Source: Chitinophagales bacterium
GTDB taxonomy: Bacteria > Bacteroidota > Bacteroidia > Chitinophagales > Saprospiraceae
Assembly (NCBI GenBank): GCA_022360175.1
Contig: JAKSDI010000073.1
Span: 1-47,598, forward strand
Direction: 5' to 3'
DNA length: 47,598 bases
A program made the translations under genes and the position numbers. Within the stretch, counting starts at the first letter, position 1. Each line of letters opens with the position of its first letter. The notes below the pieces were generated by a model. It was given only the letters and a program-made list of their open reading frames with translations, was not told where the DNA came from and ran no database searches. Shown in pieces: positions 18,933 through 28,589 of this stretch.

Positions 18933-19000
18933 GCTAAGGTATTGGCATCTGTATTAACAAATGCGACAAAAGGTGTAACAAACGCGCCAAAGACAATAAA
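18933..19000 (-). promoter_or_regulatory. Conserved promoter/operator block with 21-bp direct repeat, copy 1
   Basis: Read on the minus strand, half-sites GCGTTTGTTA (18976-18985) and GCATTTGTTA (18955-18964) lie exactly 21 bp apart, followed by a TACCTTAG -7-like element near 18935-18942. The whole block matches 28671-28738 with only about ten changes. AraC-family activators typically bind two direct half-sites one to two helical turns apart, the nearer one next to the -35 region, so this is a good candidate operator for the upstream hybrid regulator. Confidence 0.6.
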
Positions 19001-19061
19001 AACAGGGATTGGGGAGGAGAAGAGATGCTCTTTGTAGAATTGATTTCGGTAAGATAGATCG

Positions 19062-19100
19062 GTTGAGAAAGCCCGCTGATTACCAAGAAACCTTCTCAAC
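19062..19100. repeat. 8-bp inverted repeat, possible terminator
   Basis: GTTGAGAA (19062-19069) pairs perfectly with TTCTCAAC (19093-19100). It follows the regulator gene that ends at 19124. The T-rich tail lies on the plus-strand side, so a role as the regulator's terminator is doubtful. Confidence 0.4.
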
Positions 19101-19123
19101 TTTTCTAATTTATATTAATTACA

Positions 19124-22114
19124 TTATTCCAAATAGGAAGCCGGGCTTTTACCAAAATGTTTTTCATATAGCCTGCTAAAATAAGCTGGCGTATTAAACC
19201 CACTTTCATAAGCAATTTCTGCTACTGTATTATACACTCTGTTTTCCAGTAAATGGCGGGCTTTCTGCAAGCGGATTTCTTGTACATATTGTTTTACAGT
19301 CATTCCTGTAAGTGCTTTGATACGCCGCTGTAATTGCCGAACGCTGATAGCCAACTGGATAGATAAATAGTTGTTTGTGAGTTCCAGTCGCTTGTCAATA
19401 GCGGCCAGGCAAAGGCTTTCCAATTCTTTTAACCATTGTATATCAGCAGAAGGAGTGGATTCGAACTCAAGCTGAACTTCGAGTTTATTGAAAGCTTCCC
19501 GCTCCTCATACTTTGATATTAGGTTTTCAATTCTGGAGAATAGTTCTTCTGTAGAAAAGGGCTTGGTCAGGTAATCATCTACACCCAGTCTCAATGCATT
19601 TAGTTTATCTTCTTCTGCTGCTCTGGCGGTGAGCATAATCATGGGTAAGCGGCACCAGTCTTTGTGCTGTTTGATCTTTTCCAGTAGGGTATACCCATCC
19701 ATTTCCGGCATCATTACATCACTCAATATCAGGTTAAGGCCTTCTAATTCAGGAGCATTGCTCTCCAACATAGCCCAGGCTTCAGCTCCGTTATTGGCAA
19801 TGATGTAATCATAGTTGTCAGACAATAAACTGACCAGCAATTGCTGCATTTCATGATTGTCTTCTACTATTAGTATTTTATGGGCAGCCTTTCCTTCTTT
19901 TTTGGGTGCTATCAAGGGCGATGTGATTATTGACGTTTCTTCGATTAACAAAGAGGCATCTTGATTAAATGCTTCAACCATTTCAATGGGTATGGTCAGA
20001 TTAAAGATGCTGCCTTTTCCCCACTCACTTTCTACCGTAAGCTGTCCTCCCATAAGGCTCGCTAGCTCTTTGGCAAGTGCCAGGCCAATACCAGCACCCC
20101 CTTCGGTGGTCAAGGATTTATTTTTAGATTGAAAATAACGATCAAAAACATGAGGTAAATCTTCCTGGGAAATACCTCTGCCCGAATCTTCCACACTGAC
20201 TAAGAGCTGATTATTTCCCTGCAATGCTGCTTTCAACACAATGATACCTCCGTTTGGGGTAAACTTAAGGGCATTACTCAGTAAATTATTTACAATCTTG
20301 CTGATTCGCTTTTTATCGATTTGAACTATCGTTTTTTCGGATAGTTGATTGTCAAACTGATAATTAATGTTTTTAATTGCGGCTCCTGATTCAAAAGCGA
20401 AAAACAATTGCTGTAGATATTGATGTATATCAGTTGGGGACTGCTCCAGCTTTATTTTTTCAGCTTCGAGACGAGACAGTTCCAGTAATTCTTCTACAAA
20501 GCCTCCAAGCTTATTGGCATTGTTGTAAGCTGTCTGAATGGCTGTTTCCAGACTTTCTTCTATTTGACCTTTATGTTTTTTTAAGCCATTCTCCAGCGGT
20601 GCTGCGATAAGTGTTACAGGAGTACGTAACTCGTGAGATATATTGGTGAAAAAACGAGATTTCAACTGATCAAGACTTCTAAGCTGCTCATTGGCAGTAG
20701 CCAGTGCTTTTGCATTTTTTTGTTCTTGCTCTACCAGGAGTTTTTGTGTTTTGACCTGTCGACTGCGTAAATAAATGATCAGGGATAAGATGATAGCTAC
20801 TAAAGCAGCAATAGCCATCAACCAGCGGCGGCGGGTCTCTTTTCGCTGCAACTCATTGTTGAGCGAAGCTATTTCTTTCTCTTTTTCAGCATCAATTAAT
20901 TCGGCATCTAGGTAAGCTAACTTCTGCCGGGCGAGTTCAAGATCAAGGCTGTCTTTTAATTTGTAATAAGGAAAGGCGATCTCATAATAATTATTGGGTT
21001 GATTATTCCCATGATAAACATCCAATAGTAACTTTCGGGCATCCTGAAGCCATGCCGTGTTGTTTCTTTGCTTACCTAGTGCTCCTAATTCTTTAATGTA
21101 TTTTTCTGCTTCAGTCCATTCTTTCATGCCTATATAAGAATCGCCTAAAGCCTCAAGTACATGAGCTTTTATCAAAACCCCAACAATACTCGAGTCTCGA
21201 TTGAGAGGTAAGGCGACATCCAGTGCCTCCTGATATTTTTGCTGATCATTTAACAACACGCATTGGGCACTTAGAAACATTTGAATACCAAATGGATCAT
21301 TTAATGATCTGGCCAAAGATAGCCCTTGTTCTACCCATTCTTGCCGCTCTTCTATTGACAGGTTTGTTGCTAATGCAAGATTGTACATGGGACTTAGTTG
21401 CCGGGGACGATTATTAATTATTTTTCTCAATGTCAAAGCACGGAGAAAATATTCGTTGGCTTTGTCTTGTCTTCCCAATTTTCGAAAGACAATACCTATA
21501 TTATTGGCAAAGGAGGCTTGGCGTATAGTATCTCTCAATTGAATAGCTTCTTCATAAGCCAGCTCATAATGTTTGATTGCGTTTACTAAATCCCCACGTT
21601 CATCATATATACCCCCTAGATTATTATTTACAAATCTGGATGTCCTGGGATTTTTTTCCATTGCTCTATTCATATAGATAATCGCGCTATCCAGTATTCC
21701 TTTACGCCAATGGTATAAACCAATGTCATTATAAAAAATACCAGCAAAAGAATCGATCCCAATACGTTCTGCTTCTTGTATTCCCGATAATCCAATGATA
21801 TACATAGAATCGATTTTTCGGCGAGCATTTGCTAATGCCATATGCAGTTTTAAGTGTTTTACCTCAGCTACTTTGGGCTCATATTGTTTGTAAAGCAATT
21901 GTAATTCATTAGCTACCTGCTCTGCCTCATCGGGTTTTGATCTGAATATTATGCCAAATAAATATTCAAGTGGAAGGATTTTATCTTCTCCTTCGACTTG
22001 ATTGATCACATTTTTAACGCTATCAACTACGCTTTGACGCTGTGCTTTTAATGTATTCGTACTTGTACACAATAGGAATAGTAGGAGTAGTATATAGGTA
22101 CATGGGTTCTTCAT
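19124..22114 (-). CDS. Hybrid two-component sensor/regulator, TPR type, AraC output
   Basis: I start this gene at 22114 (MKNPCTYILLLLFLL, signal peptide ending LKAQ), giving 996 residues. A longer in-frame start at 22207 would place codons inside the terminator of the preceding gene. The periplasmic part carries TPR-like helical repeats (NNLGGIYDERGDLVNAIKHY, NNIGIVFRKLGRQDKANEYF). A coiled coil and a membrane helix follow near 428-450. HisKA has SHELRTPVT with His494. HATPase_c has NALKFTP, DSGRGIS and GAGIGL. The receiver has LIVEDNHE, Asp799 in LSDVMMP, and KPF. The AraC-type HTH lies at the C-terminus (ARHLLENRVYNTVAEIAYES). It is about 80% identical in the DNA-binding end to the regulator at 28982, consistent with co-duplication with the adhesins. 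It probably activates the gene at 18896. Confidence 0.93.
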   Translation of the reverse strand: MKNPCTYILLLLFLLCTSTNTLKAQRQSVVDSVKNVINQVEGEDKILPLEYLFGIIFRSKPDEAEQVANELQLLYKQYEPKVAEVKHLKLHMALANARRKIDSMYIIGLSGIQEAERIGIDSFAGIFYNDIGLYHWRKGILDSAIIYMNRAMEKNPRTSRFVNNNLGGIYDERGDLVNAIKHYELAYEEAIQLRDTIRQASFANNIGIVFRKLGRQDKANEYFLRALTLRKIINNRPRQLSPMYNLALATNLSIEERQEWVEQGLSLARSLNDPFGIQMFLSAQCVLLNDQQKYQEALDVALPLNRDSSIVGVLIKAHVLEALGDSYIGMKEWTEAEKYIKELGALGKQRNNTAWLQDARKLLLDVYHGNNQPNNYYEIAFPYYKLKDSLDLELARQKLAYLDAELIDAEKEKEIASLNNELQRKETRRRWLMAIAALVAIILSLIIYLRSRQVKTQKLLVEQEQKNAKALATANEQLRSLDQLKSRFFTNISHELRTPVTLIAAPLENGLKKHKGQIEESLETAIQTAYNNANKLGGFVEELLELSRLEAEKIKLEQSPTDIHQYLQQLFFAFESGAAIKNINYQFDNQLSEKTIVQIDKKRISKIVNNLLSNALKFTPNGGIIVLKAALQGNNQLLVSVEDSGRGISQEDLPHVFDRYFQSKNKSLTTEGGAGIGLALAKELASLMGGQLTVESEWGKGSIFNLTIPIEMVEAFNQDASLLIEETSIITSPLIAPKKEGKAAHKILIVEDNHEMQQLLVSLLSDNYDYIIANNGAEAWAMLESNAPELEGLNLILSDVMMPEMDGYTLLEKIKQHKDWCRLPMIMLTARAAEEDKLNALRLGVDDYLTKPFSTEELFSRIENLISKYEEREAFNKLEVQLEFESTPSADIQWLKELESLCLAAIDKRLELTNNYLSIQLAISVRQLQRRIKALTGMTVKQYVQEIRLQKARHLLENRVYNTVAEIAYESGFNTPAYFSRLYEKHFGKSPASYLE

Positions 22115-22180
22115 TGTTGGGAGATTTGAGTTCTTTGTGTGAAAATAATTATTGGAACTCATTTCTCTGATTATTAACTG

Positions 22181-22211
22181 AAAAAAGCGCTGCAACCGAA
22201 GTTGCAACGCT
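22181..22211 (-). terminator. Intrinsic terminator of double-GRD adhesin gene
   Basis: An 11-bp stem with one mismatch (22186-22196 with 22201-22211) has a TTCG loop on the minus strand and is followed by TTTTTT. It lies 30 nt after the adhesin stop codon. It shows that the downstream regulator is at least partly a separate unit and starts after this point. Confidence 0.85.
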
Positions 22212-22241
22212 CATAGATAGTACCCTTAAATTAGATCTAAA

Positions 22242-25200
22242 TTAACGGGAGACTACTACTTTATGGATTGTTTTCTCTGCATCAACCCTTAACCAATAGA
22301 CGCCAGGGGATAATGCGCTTACATCCCATGTTAATATTTGCTGTCCAACAAGAAGCGTTTTTATTGCTACTTGCTGTCCAACCGTATTATAGAGCACCAT
22401 CGTTTTGGGGGCTTCTGAGGGGATGGTGTACTGGAGTGTAAACTCATTGCTGGTAGGATTAGGGAAAAGGGAAAGGTTCGATGGTTTGGCGGTGTTATGG
22501 TTTGATGGTGTTATTGTGCCAGAGGGGATATCAGCAAATCCGCCATTATTTCCATTTGTAGAAACATTACTGAATACCGATTCTGTTTGAGCAAATGGGA
22601 AATTGGTGAAGCTGGCTAATCCAATTTCTATACAATTTTGCATTGGTACAAATACACCATGTACATGTTGGAAGGAGCTGCCAGTTGTACTATAATAGGC
22701 AAATACCCAATCCCCTTGTCGCTCTAGTTTTAACCATAGAGGAGAAGGCTTGAAGAAGCTACTCGCTTGTTTGAAACCATTAGTGGTGTAGCGTACTTCG
22801 TGGCGTAAGATATTGGATTGGTTAGAAAATATAGCTATCTGCTTACTTCCAGCGTCTGTATTTTCCCTAATCATTACCCCTCCGTATCCATTAGGATCGA
22901 CACTTTCTATTTTAGCTATAATATAGCCATCTCCGCATAGGCTTTGACTGGCAAAAGCTACATTATCAGTCGTACTGCTGATAGCATTATTGCCTGAGCC
23001 TGTTACGTAGAATTGCCCACTGTTGACACCACAGGGTTCAAAAGCATAATCATTACCTATACTCACTATACCTATATCACTGGAGCTCCATGCTTCAGGC
23101 AAAGTATCATCTATTACGACGGTTACTGTAGCATTACAACTCGATTGATTACCATTGATATCTTCTACTGTGAGGGTAACGGTATTAGCTCCCTCATCAT
23201 CACAATCAAAGGTGTTTTGGCTTAGCGTAAACTGGCCAATGCCGCAGGCGTCTGAAGAGCCATTGTCTATTTGTTGTGGTGAAATAGTTGATGTTAGGTT
23301 ATCTGCATCTATAGATACTGCCAGATTTTGGCATAGTGCAACAGGAGCGATATTATCTATTACCGTTATCGTAGATTGGCATGTTGAACTATTGCCACTC
23401 GCATCGGAAACAATTACCGTGATACCGAAAAGACCTACATTTTCACAATCAAGGACGATATCCTGTTGAAACATACTGATAGCACAGGCATCCCAGGAGC
23501 CATTATCCAGATCGGATGCTAAGAGGCTATATTCACCATTGGCATTCAACTGTACGGTGATGTCTTTACATTGAGCAGTTGGAGCCGTCACATCCCTTAC
23601 TGTAATACTAACAGGACACGGGGCACTGACATTGCCATTGGCATCGGTGACGTACACAAAATCATCGAAAGTGCCAATGTTCTGGCAGTCTACACTTAAC
23701 GTACTTTCTAACCCAGCTTCATCAAAACTGAATCCAAGCAAGCCACAGGCATCCGAGCTGCCATTGTTGTCATTCAGGTCGCTAGCCTGAATAACTCCCT
23801 GTCCATTTGCATCCAAATCTACTATGATCCCTGCACAATCAATGAAAGGAGGGGTATTGTCTGTAACTGTAATATTGGCAATACAGGTACTGGTATTAGT
23901 CCCATCGCCAAGCGTAATGGTGACGGCATTGATCCCGATATCACTACAGTCAAAAGTAGTCTGACTGGCCGTAACTGTAGTAATCCCACAATTATCCGAT
24001 GAACCTGCGGACATCATCTGTGGCGTGACGACAATTGGACCTGTAGAGATATTTACGATTTGATCTACACAGATTGCCACGGGAGCTATATTGTCAATTA
24101 CGGTGACTGTAGCATTGCAGCTGCTACTATTACCATTAGGATCTGTCACTGTCAGGGTTACCGTTTGAGCACCTATATCAGAACAAGTAAACGAAGTTTG
24201 ACTTAACAGCTTGGAGGATAATCCGCAAGCATCTGAAGAGCTGCCGTCTATATCATCTGCTGTAATAGAAGCATTGCCTGAAGCGTCTAGTGGGGCTGTG
24301 AGATTATTACATACTGCAACTGGGGTAATAAAATCATTGACGGTAACGGTAGCTATACAATTACTTTCGTTACCCTGATCATCGAAAACAGATAAAGTAA
24401 TAGCATTTGTACCAACATCAGCGCAAGAGAATATTGACTGGCTCAATGAAAAGGATAGATCACCACAATTATCGGAAGAGTTATTATCAATATCGTTAGG
24501 ATCGAGCGTATAGCTACCATTCTCATCGAGGTCAATGAATTTATCCTGACAAACAGCCATAGGTGCTGTATCATCCTGAACAGTAACATTGAAAGTACAG
24601 GTGGTCAAAGCTTCAACATTACTATCAAAAACCCTGATTTCGACGGTTTGCGAAGTACCATAGTCAATCAATGCACCTTCTTCAGGAAACTGATTAAAAG
24701 TTAATGGTCCATCACAATTGTCTGTAGCATCAACTTCTTCTGTGAAGTCGGGCAGGCTTGCCTGACAAGTACCGGTATTAATCAGGATAGACTGATCTTG
24801 TGGACAGCTATTGATGACTGGGGGGATATCATCAATCAAGTCGATAGTAGTAAAGGTTTCTCCAGTATTGCCTGCTTCATCTGTCACCATTAATGTTACA
24901 AGCTGCAAGCCTAATTCAGGACAACCAGGGTCGTATCCATCAAGTGCATAGCTGGCTATCGCGAAATTATCCGTAGAATTTGATCCCATTTGTTCTGCAA
25001 GATCAGTGGAAAGAAGGGAAAGCCATACAAAAGTATCTATAGCAACTGCATTGGGGGGTTCCTGGTCCGCTACTGTCACTTCGTAGGAGCAAGTTGAAGT
25101 TTGTCCTGAAGAGCTATTATGGGTAAGGTTAAAGCGATAAAGCCCTATTTCATAATCTTCATTAGAAGGAATATTCGGCGTAACATCCTGAAACTGTCCG

Positions 25201-28200
25201 TTTATGGATTTTTCGATGGTTAAATCCAAACTGCTATGGCATAAATAGCGTGTCGTTGGATCCTGAATTAAAGCATCAAAAGGAGCTGTAATAGTACCAG
25301 GAGTGGTAGGAACAGTGATGTTATCAGGGCAGGTAATTCCTATATCATCTGCCATTCTAACCCAGACTAGACATTCATCCTGGACTCCAAAGGCATCAGT
25401 AGCCCTAACCAGTATTTGCTTTTTTACGCCTACATTTGTACAACTGATATTTAAGCCTGGAATCTCAAACTCGGCAATATAACAATCATCAGTAGCGCTC
25501 GACAACAACTGATCAATGATAAAGGGATCAGTAGCGTCAATATCATCATATACGCTTAACAAAACTGGATTGGATGAACTTGAAGGCACACAAGTAATTT
25601 CAGGTGCATCATTTGACCCTCCACCTATCTCTACATCTACGTAGAATGAGCAGGTGGAAAGCACATTATCACCACAATTTAAAATGTATTCCACCTGATT
25701 GCGCCCTCCTTCAAAATCAAAACTGGTGAGTATACCAGATCCTTCAGTAACATTAGCAGATGAATTGCTACTAGTCACCCGCCAGAAAAGATCACCATCA
25801 TCAACATTATAGTTTGGCTCCAAAATAATATTTGGCATATCTCCATCTGTGACGGTGGTAAAGCAATTTTCTCCATCATTGAGGCTAACATCAATATCAT
25901 CGGGACAATCCATAAATTCATTCTCTAGATCTTCTCCTACAGTTACGGTAACGGTAAAAGAGCAACTTTGAGATTCCAGGTCCCCTTCCTCATTGGTATA
26001 GAAAGAGTTATACACAACGGTGCTGATTCCCAGCTCAAAGGTATCTCTGTCAATTCCCAAATTAAAATTATCCCCTTTATGATAGGTATCAATGGATTGA
26101 TCGGGGCGAATGATGTAATAACCCAGGCTATCATTACAGGCTGGCCGGCTATTAAACTCATTGATGCCATTAATGGAGCTAAGTATTCTGTCGCAACCAG
26201 AAGGATTTATAGTAACGGGATCAGGGCAGGACAGCGTACCTGGTTCGCCTTGTTCTATTTCTACAATAAAAGTACAATAGGAATCTCGGACGCCATTGGA
26301 TACTTTTAACCGCCGGGATAAGGAAGCACCAAAAGTATTACAGCCAAAATCTATTGAAGGAAAACATATTTCATTTACACCAGGTGTTCCAAAGCAAAAC
26401 GAATAGGTGAGATCTTGAGCAGGGCTGTTGGGGTCATAGCTGCCATTGTCTATCATATCAGGCGTTAAGTCTACTTCTTCATCCCCAGGGATTTCTATCG
26501 TGATGGACGGCTTGCAATTGGCAACAGGTGCCAGCACCCCGCCAACCTCAATATCTGTTTTGAACGTATTGTAATAGATAAACCCATTATCAGGAGTGCG
26601 ATCCGTTCCACGTTGGGCAGAGGTGCCTGTAAGGGCTTCTGTATTATACCAGCTACCACCACCACCACCTCTGGCGGCACCAGCACCACCACCACCGCCG
26701 GAAAAACCGCCACCGCCACCACCGGCACCGCTGCCAAAATCGTTTGCTCTATCTGCTGCTCCGCTGCCGCCACCGCCGTAGCCAAAACCCCCTCCAACTT
26801 TTCTACCGTTAGAGGCTCCGCCTTCTCCGCCAGTGAAAACACCAGGTTGGCCCTGAAAATTTGAATTTTCGTATTGGGTACCAGAAGATATAGGCAGGTA
26901 TCCACCGCCACCACCACTGTTTATAATGTTATCTGTATTGAACCCAGGCTCTCCCCATGTGCCGTTTGAACCACCGCTACCGGCATCTGAGCCGGCCTCA
27001 CCTTCAGCCCCATTGGTTCCTTGTTGAGTAGCATTACCGGCTTCTCCACCACCACCTCTGCAACTCCAGGAGCCATAGCCGCCGCTACCACCAGCCGCTA
27101 CCGCCAGCAATGTCCAACAGGCATCATTGATCTCTAGAGAAGGTTCGCTGCAATTGCCATCTCCAATCACATTAGGACTTTTATACAATACAGCGGTGCC
27201 GCCACCGCCACCTGCACCACCACCAAATGTTCCTCGTGTGGTAAAACTGTTGCCTTTTCCACCAGCTATAAAACGGAGTGTTCCGCCTGGTTTCAGCTCA
27301 TCATTTCCATTACCTATTTTAAATTGAGCAAGGGTTCCGGCTCCAGAGCCACCTCTCCTGGTACAAGTTCTGGTCGGCTTGGCTTTGCCACCGTCGCCAC
27401 CGATCAAAATCAAGTTGATCGCATTTTGCTCATCCAGATCGATATCTGCAGGAATTACAAGGTCCTGGTATCCTCCGTTAAAAGAAACCCTATTGCTACT
27501 GCCATCTGTTATAATGGTATCGCCTCGAAAGCTGTATTTGATCCGGCCGTTATCGGGGTCATCTGTACTTCCTCCACCATCAATTTTGTACCCAACCAGA
27601 GCAACACCGGCATTAACATAACTACCCGCACCACCGCCATTGTTTGCGGAGGCATTACCATCATTACCGCCGCCGCCACCAGAAAACCCGCCGCCACCAC
27701 CACCGCCGGCATCGCCACTATTTCTTCCATTACCAGCACCGCCACCACCGTAACCAAAGCCTCCTGTTCTACAACTTCCACAACTACCAAATACTCCACC
27801 AGCACCACCTGTAATACCACCTCGCTTTCCGTTTCTGTTATCGTCACTGTTGTCACCATTGGTAAGGTATCCTCCGCCGGCACCACCATCATCGCTCGCC
27901 CCGATTTCGCCACCATTCCCATTCGTGCCGCCTTTGTTGTTGCCACCACCGCTTTTTCCACTGGTACCTGTATTGGCCCCAGTTCCTTTTTTGGCGGAGG
28001 CGTTACAAACTTCAAAAGAACCAATTTCTGCAAATGATCCACCGCCACCACCAGCGACAGCAAGCAAAATCCAGGCGGTATCGGCGGATTCAAAATCCAG
28101 AGCAGGGGTATCTGCATCTGGAGGAATGGTTGCGCCAGGTTTTTTGTACAATATAGCCGTACCGCCACCGCCACCAGCGCCACCACCGAAGGTAACAATC

Positions 28201-28589
28201 CCATCACCTGATTGACTCTCTCCCCGCTGCCCTACAACAAACCTAATGGTACCTCCGGGTTCAAGGTTGTCCATTTCATTTCCTACCGGAAATTGAACGG
28301 TGATGGTAGCGCCTTTCCCTCCATCTGATTTATTGTCTTGCGCATCATTATCACAGGCTCTATTCTTACCACCATCTCCGCCTCGCAGTAAAAAATCCAA
28401 AATACCAGACTCAACGGAGGTTGGGATAAGGAAGTCTTCGTAGGTTCCTGTATGGTTGACTTCATATTCCAGGCCATTAACGTTCAGGCCGGTTTGTGCG
28501 TTGAGCTGCCCTGTGGTTAGTAGACAGCATACCATTATTAATAAAAAGCATAGGCTTCGCCCATGACTAATTGGGAGATTAGTTGTCAT
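22242..28589 (-). CDS. Giant secreted adhesin: two glycine-rich domains, HYR repeats, T9SS
   Basis: This is a 2115-residue exported protein. The signal peptide is residues 1-32 (MTTNLPISHGRSL, then hydrophobic LLIMVCCLL, ending LNAQ). Two glycine-rich domains stand in tandem, about 33-353 and 354-673. Each keeps the same order: a beta-strand start (Y.DF.IP / YQDLVIP), GGDGGK, LKPGGTLRF, GGGAGGGGGTA.LYK, WTLLAVA.GG, GGFGYGGGG, GGGGGFSGGGGG and a final GGGS(Y/W). About 13 HYR-like repeats follow, the later ones canonical. A DUF1349-like beta-sandwich covers about 1826-2013 and a T9SS type A signal (LFPNPTSNEF ... GVYWLRV) ends the chain. It is the paralog of the gene at 13557, with one glycine-rich domain more. 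It is likely a cell-surface or matrix adhesin. Promoter block, start hairpin and terminator are shared with the paralog. Confidence 0.93.
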   Translation of the reverse strand: MTTNLPISHGRSLCFLLIMVCCLLTTGQLNAQTGLNVNGLEYEVNHTGTYEDFLIPTSVESGILDFLLRGGDGGKNRACDNDAQDNKSDGGKGATITVQFPVGNEMDNLEPGGTIRFVVGQRGESQSGDGIVTFGGGAGGGGGTAILYKKPGATIPPDADTPALDFESADTAWILLAVAGGGGGSFAEIGSFEVCNASAKKGTGANTGTSGKSGGGNNKGGTNGNGGEIGASDDGGAGGGYLTNGDNSDDNRNGKRGGITGGAGGVFGSCGSCRTGGFGYGGGGAGNGRNSGDAGGGGGGGFSGGGGGNDGNASANNGGGAGSYVNAGVALVGYKIDGGGSTDDPDNGRIKYSFRGDTIITDGSSNRVSFNGGYQDLVIPADIDLDEQNAINLILIGGDGGKAKPTRTCTRRGGSGAGTLAQFKIGNGNDELKPGGTLRFIAGGKGNSFTTRGTFGGGAGGGGGTAVLYKSPNVIGDGNCSEPSLEINDACWTLLAVAAGGSGGYGSWSCRGGGGEAGNATQQGTNGAEGEAGSDAGSGGSNGTWGEPGFNTDNIINSGGGGGYLPISSGTQYENSNFQGQPGVFTGGEGGASNGRKVGGGFGYGGGGSGAADRANDFGSGAGGGGGGFSGGGGGAGAARGGGGGSWYNTEALTGTSAQRGTDRTPDNGFIYYNTFKTDIEVGGVLAPVANCKPSITIEIPGDEEVDLTPDMIDNGSYDPNSPAQDLTYSFCFGTPGVNEICFPSIDFGCNTFGASLSRRLKVSNGVRDSYCTFIVEIEQGEPGTLSCPDPVTINPSGCDRILSSINGINEFNSRPACNDSLGYYIIRPDQSIDTYHKGDNFNLGIDRDTFELGISTVVYNSFYTNEEGDLESQSCSFTVTVTVGEDLENEFMDCPDDIDVSLNDGENCFTTVTDGDMPNIILEPNYNVDDGDLFWRVTSSNSSANVTEGSGILTSFDFEGGRNQVEYILNCGDNVLSTCSFYVDVEIGGGSNDAPEITCVPSSSSNPVLLSVYDDIDATDPFIIDQLLSSATDDCYIAEFEIPGLNISCTNVGVKKQILVRATDAFGVQDECLVWVRMADDIGITCPDNITVPTTPGTITAPFDALIQDPTTRYLCHSSLDLTIEKSINGQFQDVTPNIPSNEDYEIGLYRFNLTHNSSSGQTSTCSYEVTVADQEPPNAVAIDTFVWLSLLSTDLAEQMGSNSTDNFAIASYALDGYDPGCPELGLQLVTLMVTDEAGNTGETFTTIDLIDDIPPVINSCPQDQSILINTGTCQASLPDFTEEVDATDNCDGPLTFNQFPEEGALIDYGTSQTVEIRVFDSNVEALTTCTFNVTVQDDTAPMAVCQDKFIDLDENGSYTLDPNDIDNNSSDNCGDLSFSLSQSIFSCADVGTNAITLSVFDDQGNESNCIATVTVNDFITPVAVCNNLTAPLDASGNASITADDIDGSSSDACGLSSKLLSQTSFTCSDIGAQTVTLTVTDPNGNSSSCNATVTVIDNIAPVAICVDQIVNISTGPIVVTPQMMSAGSSDNCGITTVTASQTTFDCSDIGINAVTITLGDGTNTSTCIANITVTDNTPPFIDCAGIIVDLDANGQGVIQASDLNDNNGSSDACGLLGFSFDEAGLESTLSVDCQNIGTFDDFVYVTDANGNVSAPCPVSITVRDVTAPTAQCKDITVQLNANGEYSLLASDLDNGSWDACAISMFQQDIVLDCENVGLFGITVIVSDASGNSSTCQSTITVIDNIAPVALCQNLAVSIDADNLTSTISPQQIDNGSSDACGIGQFTLSQNTFDCDDEGANTVTLTVEDINGNQSSCNATVTVVIDDTLPEAWSSSDIGIVSIGNDYAFEPCGVNSGQFYVTGSGNNAISSTTDNVAFASQSLCGDGYIIAKIESVDPNGYGGVMIRENTDAGSKQIAIFSNQSNILRHEVRYTTNGFKQASSFFKPSPLWLKLERQGDWVFAYYSTTGSSFQHVHGVFVPMQNCIEIGLASFTNFPFAQTESVFSNVSTNGNNGGFADIPSGTITPSNHNTAKPSNLSLFPNPTSNEFTLQYTIPSEAPKTMVLYNTVGQQVAIKTLLVGQQILTWDVSALSPGVYWLRVDAEKTIHKVVVSR
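28563..28589 (-). promoter_or_regulatory. Start-codon hairpin, copy 2
   Basis: Perfect arms 28566-28571 and 28578-28583 flank the loop TGGGAG on the plus strand. With a 3-nt bulge the stem reaches the ATG at 28589. The adjoining 5' leader (28590-28615) also matches 18897-18922 closely. Confidence 0.5.

Noticed and set aside
22115-22207. Extended N-terminus of the TPR-type regulator
   Set aside because: It would place a strong intrinsic terminator inside the coding region and put 31 non-conserved residues before a clean signal peptide.
27324-28207. Long open frames on both strands (237 codons plus, 232 codons minus in another frame)
   Set aside because: Both are shadows of the glycine-rich domains of the 22242-28589 gene, caused by GGN-rich codons that rarely form stops in other frames.
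26640-28300. GGN/CCN-rich short repeats as minisatellite or CRISPR-like array
   Set aside because: They are codon-level repeats within a coding glycine-rich domain, with no uniform repeat unit or spacer.
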